From positions 1-34,362 of the forward strand of contig SVSK01000020.1 in assembly GCA_015064345.1 (NCBI GenBank): DNA of 34,362 nt, read 5' to 3'. Positions 16,563 to 23,911 of the stretch are shown in pieces (the first letter of the stretch is position 1; each line of letters opens with the position of its first letter). This DNA comes from Oscillospiraceae bacterium (GTDB lineage Bacteria; Bacillota; Clostridia; Oscillospirales; CAG-272). A program made the position numbers and the translations under genes. The notes under the pieces were generated by a model that did not search any database, had not been told where the DNA came from, and saw only the letters and a program-made list of their open reading frames with translations.

Positions 16563-17837
16563 ATGATACTTACAAAAGAACAGCAGGCCATACTTGACGG
16601 TGAAAAGGGTGAAACGCTTGCCAAGGTAATGAAAACGCTCGTTATGTACGGCGATGCCTTTGAAGCAGAAAAACTCGTTCCCATCACCTCAAAATACAAC
16701 CACCTTGTAACCTCCTTCGGCCTCAAGGTTATGTCTCCCGTGTACGATCTGATGCAGCAGCTTCTGGACGCAGGTGTTTGCTCCGATCAGAAGTTCTCGG
16801 TGGACCCCCGTCCTCTTGATAAGAATGTACCCGCTAACTTCTTACAAAATTTCGTGTTTAACAAGTTCATGTATACAAAGCAAAGCTTCTACGAAAATCA
16901 GCTTGATAAGCTTGGACTTATGGACAAAAACGCGTTCACCTGTACCTGCTATATGGACGAGGTAGGCAACAAGCCGAAGAAGGGCGAAATCCTTTCATGG
17001 GCAGAGTCAAGCGCGGTGGTTTATGCAAACTCCGTACTTGGTGCGAGATGCAATAGAAACTCAGGTATTATTGATATTATGGGTTCTATCGTAGGCTACG
17101 TTCCCTACTTCGGACTTCTCACCGACGAGGGCAGACGTGCAACTTGGGTAGTTAAGGTAGAAACAACAAAGAAGCCCGAAGCACAGCTCCTCGGTTCTGC
17201 CATCGGTATGAAGGTTATGGAGGACGTTCCTTACGTCGTTGGCCTTGATAAGTGGATCGGAGACGAGCTTAATGATTCTGCCTGCGCATATCTCAAGGAT
17301 TTCGGCGCTGCTACTGCTTCAAACGGCGCGGTAGGTCTATATCACATAGCAAACCTCACACCTGAAGCAGTTGAGCTTGGTGAGAGCCTTATCGTCGAGG
17401 GTGCAAAGGAATACGTCATCGACGACGCTGAGCTTGAAAGAGTAAAGAACAATTATCCCGTTATCTGGAAGAATCCTGATGCGGCACCTAAGCTTTGCTT
17501 CGTCGGTTGTCCTCATCTTTCTCTCGAGCAGCTCAAGGATTGGACACTCAGTATTGAGGCTGAACTGAAGAAGAACGGCAAAAAGAAAGTTGTTATTGAT
17601 ACGGTATTTACCGCCGCTCCCGCAGTTCTTGAAGCATTTAACAAGACAGAATACGCCGAGAGACTTAAGGCAACAGGCGTTATTACCTCGTACATCTGTC
17701 CTCTGATGTATATGAACAATCCTCTTTGCAAGAAGATGCCCGTTATTACATCCTCTAACAAGCTCCGCACTTACACAAGCTCCAGATATTACACAGACGC
17801 AGAAATTCTCAATACTATTACGGGAGGTAAAAACTAA
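16563..17837 (+). CDS. Aconitase X large (catalytic) subunit, DUF521 type
   Basis: The 424-residue protein belongs to the aconitase-X family, hydro-lyases that include bacterial cis-3-hydroxy-L-proline dehydratase and archaeal phosphomevalonate dehydratase. Family marks are EGEKGETLAKVMKTLV-like N-terminal sequence (here DGEKGETLAKVMK), GARCNRNSG, the GYVPYFGLLTDEGRRATW segment and the late ICPLMYMNNPLC. Cysteines in GARCNRN, VGCPHLS and NPLC are candidates for iron or iron-sulfur binding. I choose ATG 16563 because GGAGAAAG is about 8 nt upstream; the TTG at 16545 in the ORF track would place that site inside the gene. It ends where the small subunit starts (one-base overlap in TAATG). Substrate is unknown. 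Confidence 0.9.
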   Translation: MILTKEQQAILDGEKGETLAKVMKTLVMYGDAFEAEKLVPITSKYNHLVTSFGLKVMSPVYDLMQQLLDAGVCSDQKFSVDPRPLDKNVPANFLQNFVFNKFMYTKQSFYENQLDKLGLMDKNAFTCTCYMDEVGNKPKKGEILSWAESSAVVYANSVLGARCNRNSGIIDIMGSIVGYVPYFGLLTDEGRRATWVVKVETTKKPEAQLLGSAIGMKVMEDVPYVVGLDKWIGDELNDSACAYLKDFGAATASNGAVGLYHIANLTPEAVELGESLIVEGAKEYVIDDAELERVKNNYPVIWKNPDAAPKLCFVGCPHLSLEQLKDWTLSIEAELKKNGKKKVVIDTVFTAAPAVLEAFNKTEYAERLKATGVITSYICPLMYMNNPLCKKMPVITSSNKLRTYTSSRYYTDAEILNTITGGKN

Positions 17838-18280
17838 TGAAACAGTTCAAAGGAAGAGTGGTTACTCCCGGCGAGGTTTCTGCCGAAGCGGTTGTAACAA
17901 AAGAAGGATTCAACACACTTGCTTCATTCCAGATGGCGTTGCAGTTTGGTGATAAAGAAGTAAAATGCGGCGACCAGAGCAATAAAGAGCTCTACGGGAA
18001 GCCTCTCTTGGGCAAGGCCCTTTGCCTGCCGCAGACCATTGGCTCCACCACAGGCGGTCTTGTACTTTATTGCGCCTGTGCAATGGAGAAAAACCCTGCT
18101 TGTATGCTTTTTGCAGGTCACATCGACTCACTTGCAGCTGCCGGTGCTATCCTTGCAGACGTTTGGGTTGACGGCGTGACAATGCCCGTTGTGGACTCCC
18201 TCGGAGACGAATTCCTAGCCTATGTGAAAGACGGAATGAAGATCACCGTAAAGCCTGACGGCGTTGTTGAAGTAGAATAA
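17837..18280 (+). CDS. Aconitase X small (swivel) subunit, DUF126 type
   Basis: The 147-residue protein is the swivelling domain that completes the active site of aconitase X. LCLPQTIGSTTGGLVLY is the characteristic loop with the serine that contacts substrate, and the remainder fits a small beta-barrel. Two separate subunits, as here, are the rule in archaea and many Firmicutes, while other bacteria fuse them. The start codon overlaps the large-subunit stop by one base, indicating translational coupling, and GGGAGGT precedes it. The operon ends 22 nt later at a strong terminator. Confidence 0.9.
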   Translation: MKQFKGRVVTPGEVSAEAVVTKEGFNTLASFQMALQFGDKEVKCGDQSNKELYGKPLLGKALCLPQTIGSTTGGLVLYCACAMEKNPACMLFAGHIDSLAAAGAILADVWVDGVTMPVVDSLGDEFLAYVKDGMKITVKPDGVVEVE

Positions 18281-18301
18281 GTTCGCATTTTCACAAAAAT
18301 T

Positions 18302-18331
18302 AAAGCCTTGCTTCTCCGGCAAGGCTTTTTT
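18302..18331 (+). terminator. Terminator of the marR-ene reductase-aconitase X operon
   Basis: AAGCCTTGC and GCAAGGCTT form a perfect 9-bp stem around TTCTCCG, followed by a run of T. Confidence 0.9.
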
Positions 18332-18377
18332 ATTCTGACAGCATCACTTGATACTGCTGTTTATTTGAAAGGTACTG

Positions 18378-18572
18378 TTAAATTCCGTACACCAGCCACA
18401 GATAAACGTAGGCAGGGATGATTGCCGCAAGTGTGAACGGAATACCGATCTTGAAAAAGTCGGAATTTTTGACGGTGTAGCCTTCTTTTCGAAGAATACC
18501 AATACCAGTAATATTTGCCGACGCACCGATAGGTGTACAGTTGCCGCCGAGAGTTGCACCCGAAAGAAGCAT
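18378..18572 (-). pseudogene. C-terminal remnant of an ArsB/NhaD-type anion or ion permease
   Basis: Only 64 residues remain. GATLGGNCTPIGASAN followed by ITGIGILRKEGY and a final hydrophobic segment match the conserved end of ArsB/NhaD/citrate-type permeases, which normally have more than 400 residues and about 11 spans. In-frame sequence upstream of the ATG reaches a stop within about six codons, so the first 85% is missing. It lies 31 nt after the ilvA remnant on the same strand. GGGG precedes the ATG, so a short membrane peptide could be made, but decay is the simpler reading. Confidence 0.75.
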
Positions 18573-18603
18573 ATCGCTTACCCCTTTCTAATATCTTACT
18601 GTT

Positions 18604-19620
18604 TTATACTATCTTGAATCCCTCATCACGAAGTGTTTTTGTGATAAGGTTAACGTGGTCAAAATCTCTTGTTTCCATTTCTATACGAAGGAAGCATCCG
18701 TTTACACTTTCTGTGTCTCCCTTTTCGTAGTGTACTCCCGTTACGTTTCCGCCGCAATCCGCAATGATTCTTGAAATCTCCTTCAGCTGGCCGGGTTTGT
18801 CGATAAGCTCGATTAGCAGGCTTGTTGATCCACCGGACTTGAGAAGACCTCGGTCTATTACGCGGGACAGGCTGGTAACGTCAATATTACCACCCGACAC
18901 AACGGCAACCACATGCTTGTTTTTCAGATCGAATTTGTTGAACATAACCGCCGCAACCGCAACTGCTCCCGCGCCTTCGGCAATCATTTTCTGCTTTTCA
19001 ATAAGGGCGAGAATAGCTGAAGAAACCTCGTCGTCAGTCACAAGGGCGATCTCGTCTACGTACTCCTTCACAAGGGCGTATGTGTTCTCACCCGGCTTCT
19101 TTACGGCAATGCCGTCAGCGATCGTGGAGACTGATGAGAGGCACTCGATCTCGCCGTCCTTTACCGAATTGTACATGCTCGGTGCTCCCGCCACTTGAAC
19201 GCCGTATATCTTTATTGACGGTCTGATCTGCTTTGCAGTATATGCGATGCCTGAGATCAGTCCCCCGCCACCGATTGGAACGACGATTGCGTCTATGTTG
19301 TCAAGGTCGCTTAAAATCTCAAGCGCAATCGTTCCCTAACCTGCAATAACGTTTTCGTCATCAAACGGATGCACGAACGTGTAGCCTTCGCTTTCCTTAA
19401 GTTCAAGCGCCTTTGCGTAGGCGTCATCGCAGCATCCCTCCACAAGGCAAACATCAGCGCCAAAGCCCTTTGTGGCTTCAACCTTTGAGATCGGAGCGGA
19501 ATCGGGCAAGCAAATGAGTGACCTTGTTCCGTTCTTTGTAGCTGCCAGGCCTACTCCTTGAGCGTGATTTCCCGCCGAGCACGCTATTACACCTTTTTTC
19601 TTTTCCTCCTCGGAGAGCAT
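18604..19620 (-). pseudogene. ilvA: Threonine dehydratase pseudogene (5' truncated, internal amber stop)
   Basis: Two ORFs of the track, 19336-19620 and 18604-19194, are in one frame and form a single broken gene. The first part carries ACSAGNHAQGV and ICLPDSAPISKVEATKGFGA of the PLP-dependent catalytic domain; the second carries the end of that domain, a glycine loop VSGGN and a C-terminal ACT domain (SLLIELIDKPGQLKEI). They are joined through ENVIAG-stop-GTIALEIL, where intact enzymes have AGQGT, so a CAG to TAG change explains the stop. The first 60-70 residues, including the PLP lysine of the FKIRGA-type motif, are absent; an upstream in-frame TAA confirms this. Threonine deamination from this copy is therefore not expected. 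Confidence 0.85.
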
Positions 19621-19765
19621 TTCTAGTCGATTTGGAAAGGCAGTCGTTCTTTAATCACACAACTTGTTTGCAACTTTCGGAAGTTTTTCGCAAAATCATC
19701 ACATAGGGAGAGTATAGTATCCTTGTTTTACAAAATCCACCGAAGGAGGTAATTTCAAAGAAAGG

Positions 19766-20155
19766 ATGAACCGAGTACAATTCAGGCATGAAGTAAAACA
19801 TGAGATCAGCACTCACGATATGCTGATCCTGCGGCAGAGACTTAAAGCGGTAATGAAGCCCGACTCCCACGCAGTAAACGGACAATATGATATTCGCAGT
19901 TTGTATTTTGACAACATTTACGATAAAGCACTTCGAGAAAAGCTTGACGGTACAAGCACATCCGATGAATCCGAAGGCTCAGCAAGACCCGGCAATTCCG
20001 GCAGTTCCACAAGTCGCCCATCAAGCGGAGACTTCAATTTCGGTTCCGGCTCTATGGGCAGCAGAAGCGGCAACTCAACCGGCTGGACATGGATTCTTGT
20101 ATCAGTAGCCATCCTCGCAGTGGGAATTATCATTGCGAAGAAATACAAATATTAA
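19766..20155 (+). CDS. Chimeric ORF: VTC-domain N-terminus fused to a CotH-like C-terminal tail
   Basis: Residues 1-61 (MNRVQFRHEVKHEI... to DKALREKLDG) match the beginning of VTC domains, the polyphosphate-polymerase fold found in bacterial VTC/CotH clusters, with RHEVKHEI and SLYFDNIYDKA. Then the sequence changes abruptly to a Ser/Gly/Arg-poor-complexity linker and a single membrane span (WTWILVSVAILAVGIIIA) with a KKYKY end, which resembles the tails of clostridial CotH proteins. VTC domains normally run about 230 residues, so the catalytic core is missing. A deletion that removed the end of a VTC gene and the body of a downstream cotH gene would give this in-frame product. Expression is possible (ribosome-like AAAGG at the ATG), function unlikely. 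The tail assignment is less sure than the VTC part. Confidence 0.6.
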   Translation: MNRVQFRHEVKHEISTHDMLILRQRLKAVMKPDSHAVNGQYDIRSLYFDNIYDKALREKLDGTSTSDESEGSARPGNSGSSTSRPSSGDFNFGSGSMGSRSGNSTGWTWILVSVAILAVGIIIAKKYKY

Positions 20156-20179
20156 AAATCAACATCCCCCAAGAATCAC

Positions 20180-20219
20180 AAAAGCCTTACTGATTCATTT
20201 CAGCAAGGCTTTGTTTTTT
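20180..20219 (+). terminator. Terminator between chimeric ORF and glycosidase gene
   Basis: AAAGCCTTACTGA and TCAGCAAGGCTTT form a 13-bp stem with one mismatch, followed by TGTTTTTT. The arm GCCTTACTGA recurs in the terminator at 625-657. Confidence 0.8.
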
Positions 20220-20250
20220 ATACCGGTTAAGACTCTATCGTCGGTGGATT

Positions 20251-21366
20251 TTATTTTATTTCCTTAGCGCTTTCGTGAATAATATCGCACATTCTGCGGT
20301 GCCACTCGGCTTCGCGCCACATTCCCACAAACTGCGGTGCGCAGAAGTTGCTGGTTGCAATTCCCGCATAAGCACCTGTTTTTGTAGCAGTTTTAACACC
20401 AAGCTCGTTTAGCTCGAGGATCCAATCCCAGTTCAGCATAGGCCCGTCTTTGTAGTCAATTACCGACCAGCACTCCGTTGTAACAAAGGGCATGTTCCTC
20501 TTTTTTGCCCACCGACCGATTCGCTCTATTCCGCTCACAAGGGCAGAGTCGAAATAGTCCTTGTCCTCGCGGTAAATACGCTCTCCGTCGAATGCCATTT
20601 TGACGTATCCCGTATCCTCAAATCTTTCGTACTTGTAGCCCACTCTTGCGTAGTAATCGGTAAATGATACCATCCAGGTGTGCACTTCCATAAAGTCAAG
20701 GAAACTGATGTCAGGTGCATCATCCCCGAAATTCGTGCAACAAGAGAAGGTCACAGGCACGGCAGGGTAACTATCCTTGAAAATTCTTACGGTTTCTCTC
20801 ATCCATTCTACAGATGTGGAATCGAAATATTCCACTTTACCGTGAATATCGGTGAAAAACGGTGCCCATATATCAAAAGGCCACTCGTTGCAGAAATCTA
20901 CGTAGAGAATGGTGTCAGCCATCCCCCAACCATCAATTCTATGCAGAAGCTCTGTCCAAATGTTCGCGTGGTCACGGGGAGTTTTTATTTTCAGATGAAC
21001 GTTGTCCATGTCTTTGCGATACCAGGATGATAGGCCAACCCGTATCCCGTACTTCTTGCAAGCGGACAGGAAATCCCGAAGAGCGTCGTGAACGGTAATT
21101 TTCGTCAGCATAGGGCTTCCCCAGGAGTTTTGATTCCATTCGGGAGGCATTAGCCATTCTTTATGCGGGTCCACTGCAAAGAGATGCGGGTAAGGGTCAA
21201 TACGCACAGCGTCGTATCCTCTCTCCTTCAGTTCAAGTAGTGCGGTGTCCCAATTTTCAAACCCACCACCGGACCAACGTCTTTCCAGCCACGAGAAATC
21301 CCACATTGCGATGGCAAAGGGCCCATCAAAGCCGAAAAGTGCGCGTGTTTTTTCTTTGATAGTCAT
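20251..21366 (-). CDS. Cellulase-like glycoside hydrolase (clan-A-type TIM barrel)
   Basis: The 371-residue protein lacks a signal peptide, so it should act in the cytoplasm on imported oligosaccharides. Glu161 in FCNEWPF fits the strand-4 Asn-Glu acid/base of clan A glycosidases, and Glu298 in TTECW fits the strand-7 nucleophile. Aromatic residues common at sugar subsites are frequent (MWDFSWLERRW, EWNQNSWG, SSWYRKD). The overall sequence resembles the little-characterised cellulase-like family (Pfam Cellulase-like type); specificity cannot be read. AGGAG lies 8 nt before the ATG. It follows the beta-helix gene by 67 nt on the same strand, suggesting the two act on one glycan. Confidence 0.75.
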   Translation of the reverse strand: MTIKEKTRALFGFDGPFAIAMWDFSWLERRWSGGGFENWDTALLELKERGYDAVRIDPYPHLFAVDPHKEWLMPPEWNQNSWGSPMLTKITVHDALRDFLSACKKYGIRVGLSSWYRKDMDNVHLKIKTPRDHANIWTELLHRIDGWGMADTILYVDFCNEWPFDIWAPFFTDIHGKVEYFDSTSVEWMRETVRIFKDSYPAVPVTFSCCTNFGDDAPDISFLDFMEVHTWMVSFTDYYARVGYKYERFEDTGYVKMAFDGERIYREDKDYFDSALVSGIERIGRWAKKRNMPFVTTECWSVIDYKDGPMLNWDWILELNELGVKTATKTGAYAGIATSNFCAPQFVGMWREAEWHRRMCDIIHESAKEIK

Positions 21367-21433
21367 TCATTTCTCCTGTGCAGATAAGGATTTTTTATTG
21401 TTCAACGGTTTCCAATGCTTGTATTTTTATGTT

Positions 21434-23704
21434 TTATTCAACAAAAATATCTCCTATGCCGTGTTCCACACCAATGAGGCCCACTTCAGCAAGCTGTTCG
21501 GGAGTCATAACGGTACCGCAGGCGGCATTTGCTGTCTCAAGCGCTTCCGCTATAGTAATCGGGGTCTTGTTGCGCTTTGAGTTGTACACGGTAACTCTGC
21601 CGTTTTCCACGGATATATCTTCAATCTCCGACATCAGGAAATACGCGTCCTCCACGTCCATCAGCTTAGTGCTCTTGTATTGCTGACTGGGGAGCCATGT
21701 TCTGTATGACTTATCAAAGAAGAAGTAGTTGTCCTTCACCACGTTGTTTCCGGGAGCTCTCAAGTACATGGGGTCGAAAGCATTTTCGGGGTCGAAGCTG
21801 CCGTGGATTCCCTTGAGCTCAGGGAAAGTTTCCTGCCAAAGCTCGCTCTGCAGTTTGGCGTTTACCTTTCGGTTTTTTGGCTCGCCTGCAAGCCAGTCGG
21901 AATTGTAGGTGGGAGAGATCGCCTGGAAAGCGGAACGGCCTGCCTTGATGATCAGGTTGTTTGTCATTTTGCTGTCGCGGGAGTACGCCAGAGAAAGCCC
22001 GTGGCCCGTGCAGTTGTAAACGATATTGCCGTACACAGTTGCGCCGAGAGAGTCCTCGTCTACGGTGATTCCCTGCACTCCGACAATGTCTATCATGGAA
22101 TAGTAGCCTGTATTCATAACCACGTTGTACCTGCAGATCGTACCGTAAGCATATCCGTGCATGCTGAGAGTACCGCCGTCACAGAAGAACTGGCAGGTAT
22201 CATGAATGTAGTTATATTCGATAAGATGGAGAGGTCCTCTTGTGGCAACGCCAAGGTCAGTGGAGTCAGTCACTTCGTTGTGGCATACCGTGCCTCCGCA
22301 ACCGCTCATTTCAACGCCAAATGCCAGCGTAGTGCGTGTGTCCCAGTTGTGAATGTAGTTGTTGCAAATGAGATTGTTTGACTTTGTCAGGGTTTCAGCC
22401 TCGCCGCCTGTTACCACGATGCCGTTTTCACCGACGTAGCCTATTTCGTTGCCAATGAATTTGAAGTTCACACCTGTTCCCTTCACGCCCTTTCCATAAA
22501 CGCCTTGAATGGTGCATGAGGTAATTGTGAGGTTGTTTGTCTCGAACGTGATGCCGCTTTTCAGAGAAGACTCAAAGGTTATGTTCTCGAAAGTTAAGTA
22601 TTCGGCATCGGTTATGTCAACAATGCTTCCGTCAAGAAGAGGCATGGTGAAATACGCTGTCTCAAAATCCTCTTCGGGGTAGTAGTAAAGCACCGCACTG
22701 TGGTCGATATAGAATTCCCCGGGCACGTCCAGCTCTTCGGGAATGTTATAGAAGTAAAGTAGTCCTCCCTCTACAGGATTCCATCCGTTTGAATAGGGGA
22801 GAAGCATAGTATCGCTGTCATCATAAAGCTCTGTAACGCCGGTATCGTCTCTGAACCAGATGAAACGGTAGTGTCCTCTTACGAACAAGTCCTCACGATT
22901 CTTCCAGGAAAGCACACGTTCCATATGCTCGTTCCCATATTCGATCACCGTTGCTTTGGGGTGAAGCTCCTTAGGGCTGTCGTAGTCCTCGAGAGTTACG
23001 TTACCCTCTCCGTCCAGGAAATATCCTCCCTCGATCTCGATCCAGCCTTCGTCAGCGTTGGGATAGCGTGCCAAGGTCATTTCCTGCCCGTTTACAAGGA
23101 TAATGCTTGCTTTGTTATAGTACTTCTTGTTTGTGAGCATTTCGGCAATGTCATCCGCGGTGTACCCGAACTTGCCAAGATCCAGCATATACAGCTTGTC
23201 CTGCACGTCCTCGGGGAACAGCGCGAGAGTGTCTCCGCTTGCTTTCTCGAATGCTGTGTAGTCAAATGAAGTGCCGCCGTTTATAACAGCACCGTCTTCA
23301 CCAATGTAGCGGATGGGGCAAGACTCGCTTCCCGTGTCAGCAGAGGTAAACTCAATAGTCTCGGTAATGTGATACGTGCCGCCCTCGATTATTATATCAA
23401 TTCCGGAAAGCGACGACTTGTCAAGAGAGCGAACAGCGTCTCGTGCAGCCTCAATGGTAGGAAACGGGTCATTCTTTGTGCCGCGGGCGTTTTGCTTTCC
23501 GCTTGATGAGACATAAACTGTCAGAACGCCGTCTTCAAGCTCACCGTACATAGGCGCGTTGTCGTCGTCTTTCGAAAACATACCGCGAATGATTCGGATC
23601 AGATTTAGTTTTTCGGAAAACGATTCTATTGAAACTGCATTTGCGCTTGCGACTACGCCAAAGCTTACAAAGAGAACGAGAATTAACGAAACTACTCTTT
23701 TCAT
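21434..23704 (-). CDS. Secreted right-handed beta-helix protein, probable polysaccharide-active enzyme
   Basis: The 756-residue protein has a signal peptide (1-23, ending ASANA) and then a region typical of beta-helix glycan enzymes: TKNDPFPTIEAARDAVRSL, GGTYHITETIEFTSADTG and a RYIGEDGAVI strand. From about residue 370 onward, short asparagine-rich coils (NLTITSCTIQG, GNEIGYVGENGIVV, HNEVTDSTDLGV) show the repeating rungs of a parallel beta-helix. The layout is like GH141-type and related beta-helix proteins; catalytic acids cannot be assigned by eye. No sorting signal or SLH domain is present, so it is probably released or loosely bound. AGGAGAGG precedes the ATG and a good promoter lies upstream. 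Confidence 0.8.
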   Translation of the reverse strand: MKRVVSLILVLFVSFGVVASANAVSIESFSEKLNLIRIIRGMFSKDDDNAPMYGELEDGVLTVYVSSSGKQNARGTKNDPFPTIEAARDAVRSLDKSSLSGIDIIIEGGTYHITETIEFTSADTGSESCPIRYIGEDGAVINGGTSFDYTAFEKASGDTLALFPEDVQDKLYMLDLGKFGYTADDIAEMLTNKKYYNKASIILVNGQEMTLARYPNADEGWIEIEGGYFLDGEGNVTLEDYDSPKELHPKATVIEYGNEHMERVLSWKNREDLFVRGHYRFIWFRDDTGVTELYDDSDTMLLPYSNGWNPVEGGLLYFYNIPEELDVPGEFYIDHSAVLYYYPEEDFETAYFTMPLLDGSIVDITDAEYLTFENITFESSLKSGITFETNNLTITSCTIQGVYGKGVKGTGVNFKFIGNEIGYVGENGIVVTGGEAETLTKSNNLICNNYIHNWDTRTTLAFGVEMSGCGGTVCHNEVTDSTDLGVATRGPLHLIEYNYIHDTCQFFCDGGTLSMHGYAYGTICRYNVVMNTGYYSMIDIVGVQGITVDEDSLGATVYGNIVYNCTGHGLSLAYSRDSKMTNNLIIKAGRSAFQAISPTYNSDWLAGEPKNRKVNAKLQSELWQETFPELKGIHGSFDPENAFDPMYLRAPGNNVVKDNYFFFDKSYRTWLPSQQYKSTKLMDVEDAYFLMSEIEDISVENGRVTVYNSKRNKTPITIAEALETANAACGTVMTPEQLAEVGLIGVEHGIGDIFVE

Positions 23705-23739
23705 AGTAACCTCTCCTACGGTGGGATGTGTATATAATT

Positions 23740-23768
23740 ATTATACAGCGATACGCCTCTTTTGTAAA
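23740..23768 (-). promoter_or_regulatory. Promoter of the beta-helix/glycosidase operon
   Basis: On the minus strand TTTACA (23768-23763) and TATAAT (23745-23740) are separated by 17 bp. The start codon of the beta-helix gene is 36 nt past the -10 box. Confidence 0.75.
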
Positions 23769-23841
23769 TAAGTTAAGGTGGCGAATTTTGCGTCTTTGAG
23801 GTAAGATAGTATTCATCTCATGAAAATTCCCGCAAACAAAT

Positions 23842-23875
23842 ACAGCTACGGTCAACTCAGGTCAACCGTAGCTGT
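23842..23875 (-). terminator. Terminator-like hairpin after the SLH protein gene
   Basis: ACAGCTACGGT and ACCGTAGCTGT are perfect 11-bp arms around a 12-nt loop, 37 nt past the stop codon. The downstream tract on the minus strand (ATTTGTTTG) is only moderately T-rich. Confidence 0.7.
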
Positions 23876-23911
23876 AATTTTTATTTAGTTGTCATCGGAC
23901 TCGCCGATTGC

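Noticed and set aside
19655-19885. Minus-strand 76-residue ORF
   Set aside because: It overlaps the VTC-like start on the other strand, shows no recognisable family and has no ribosome site.
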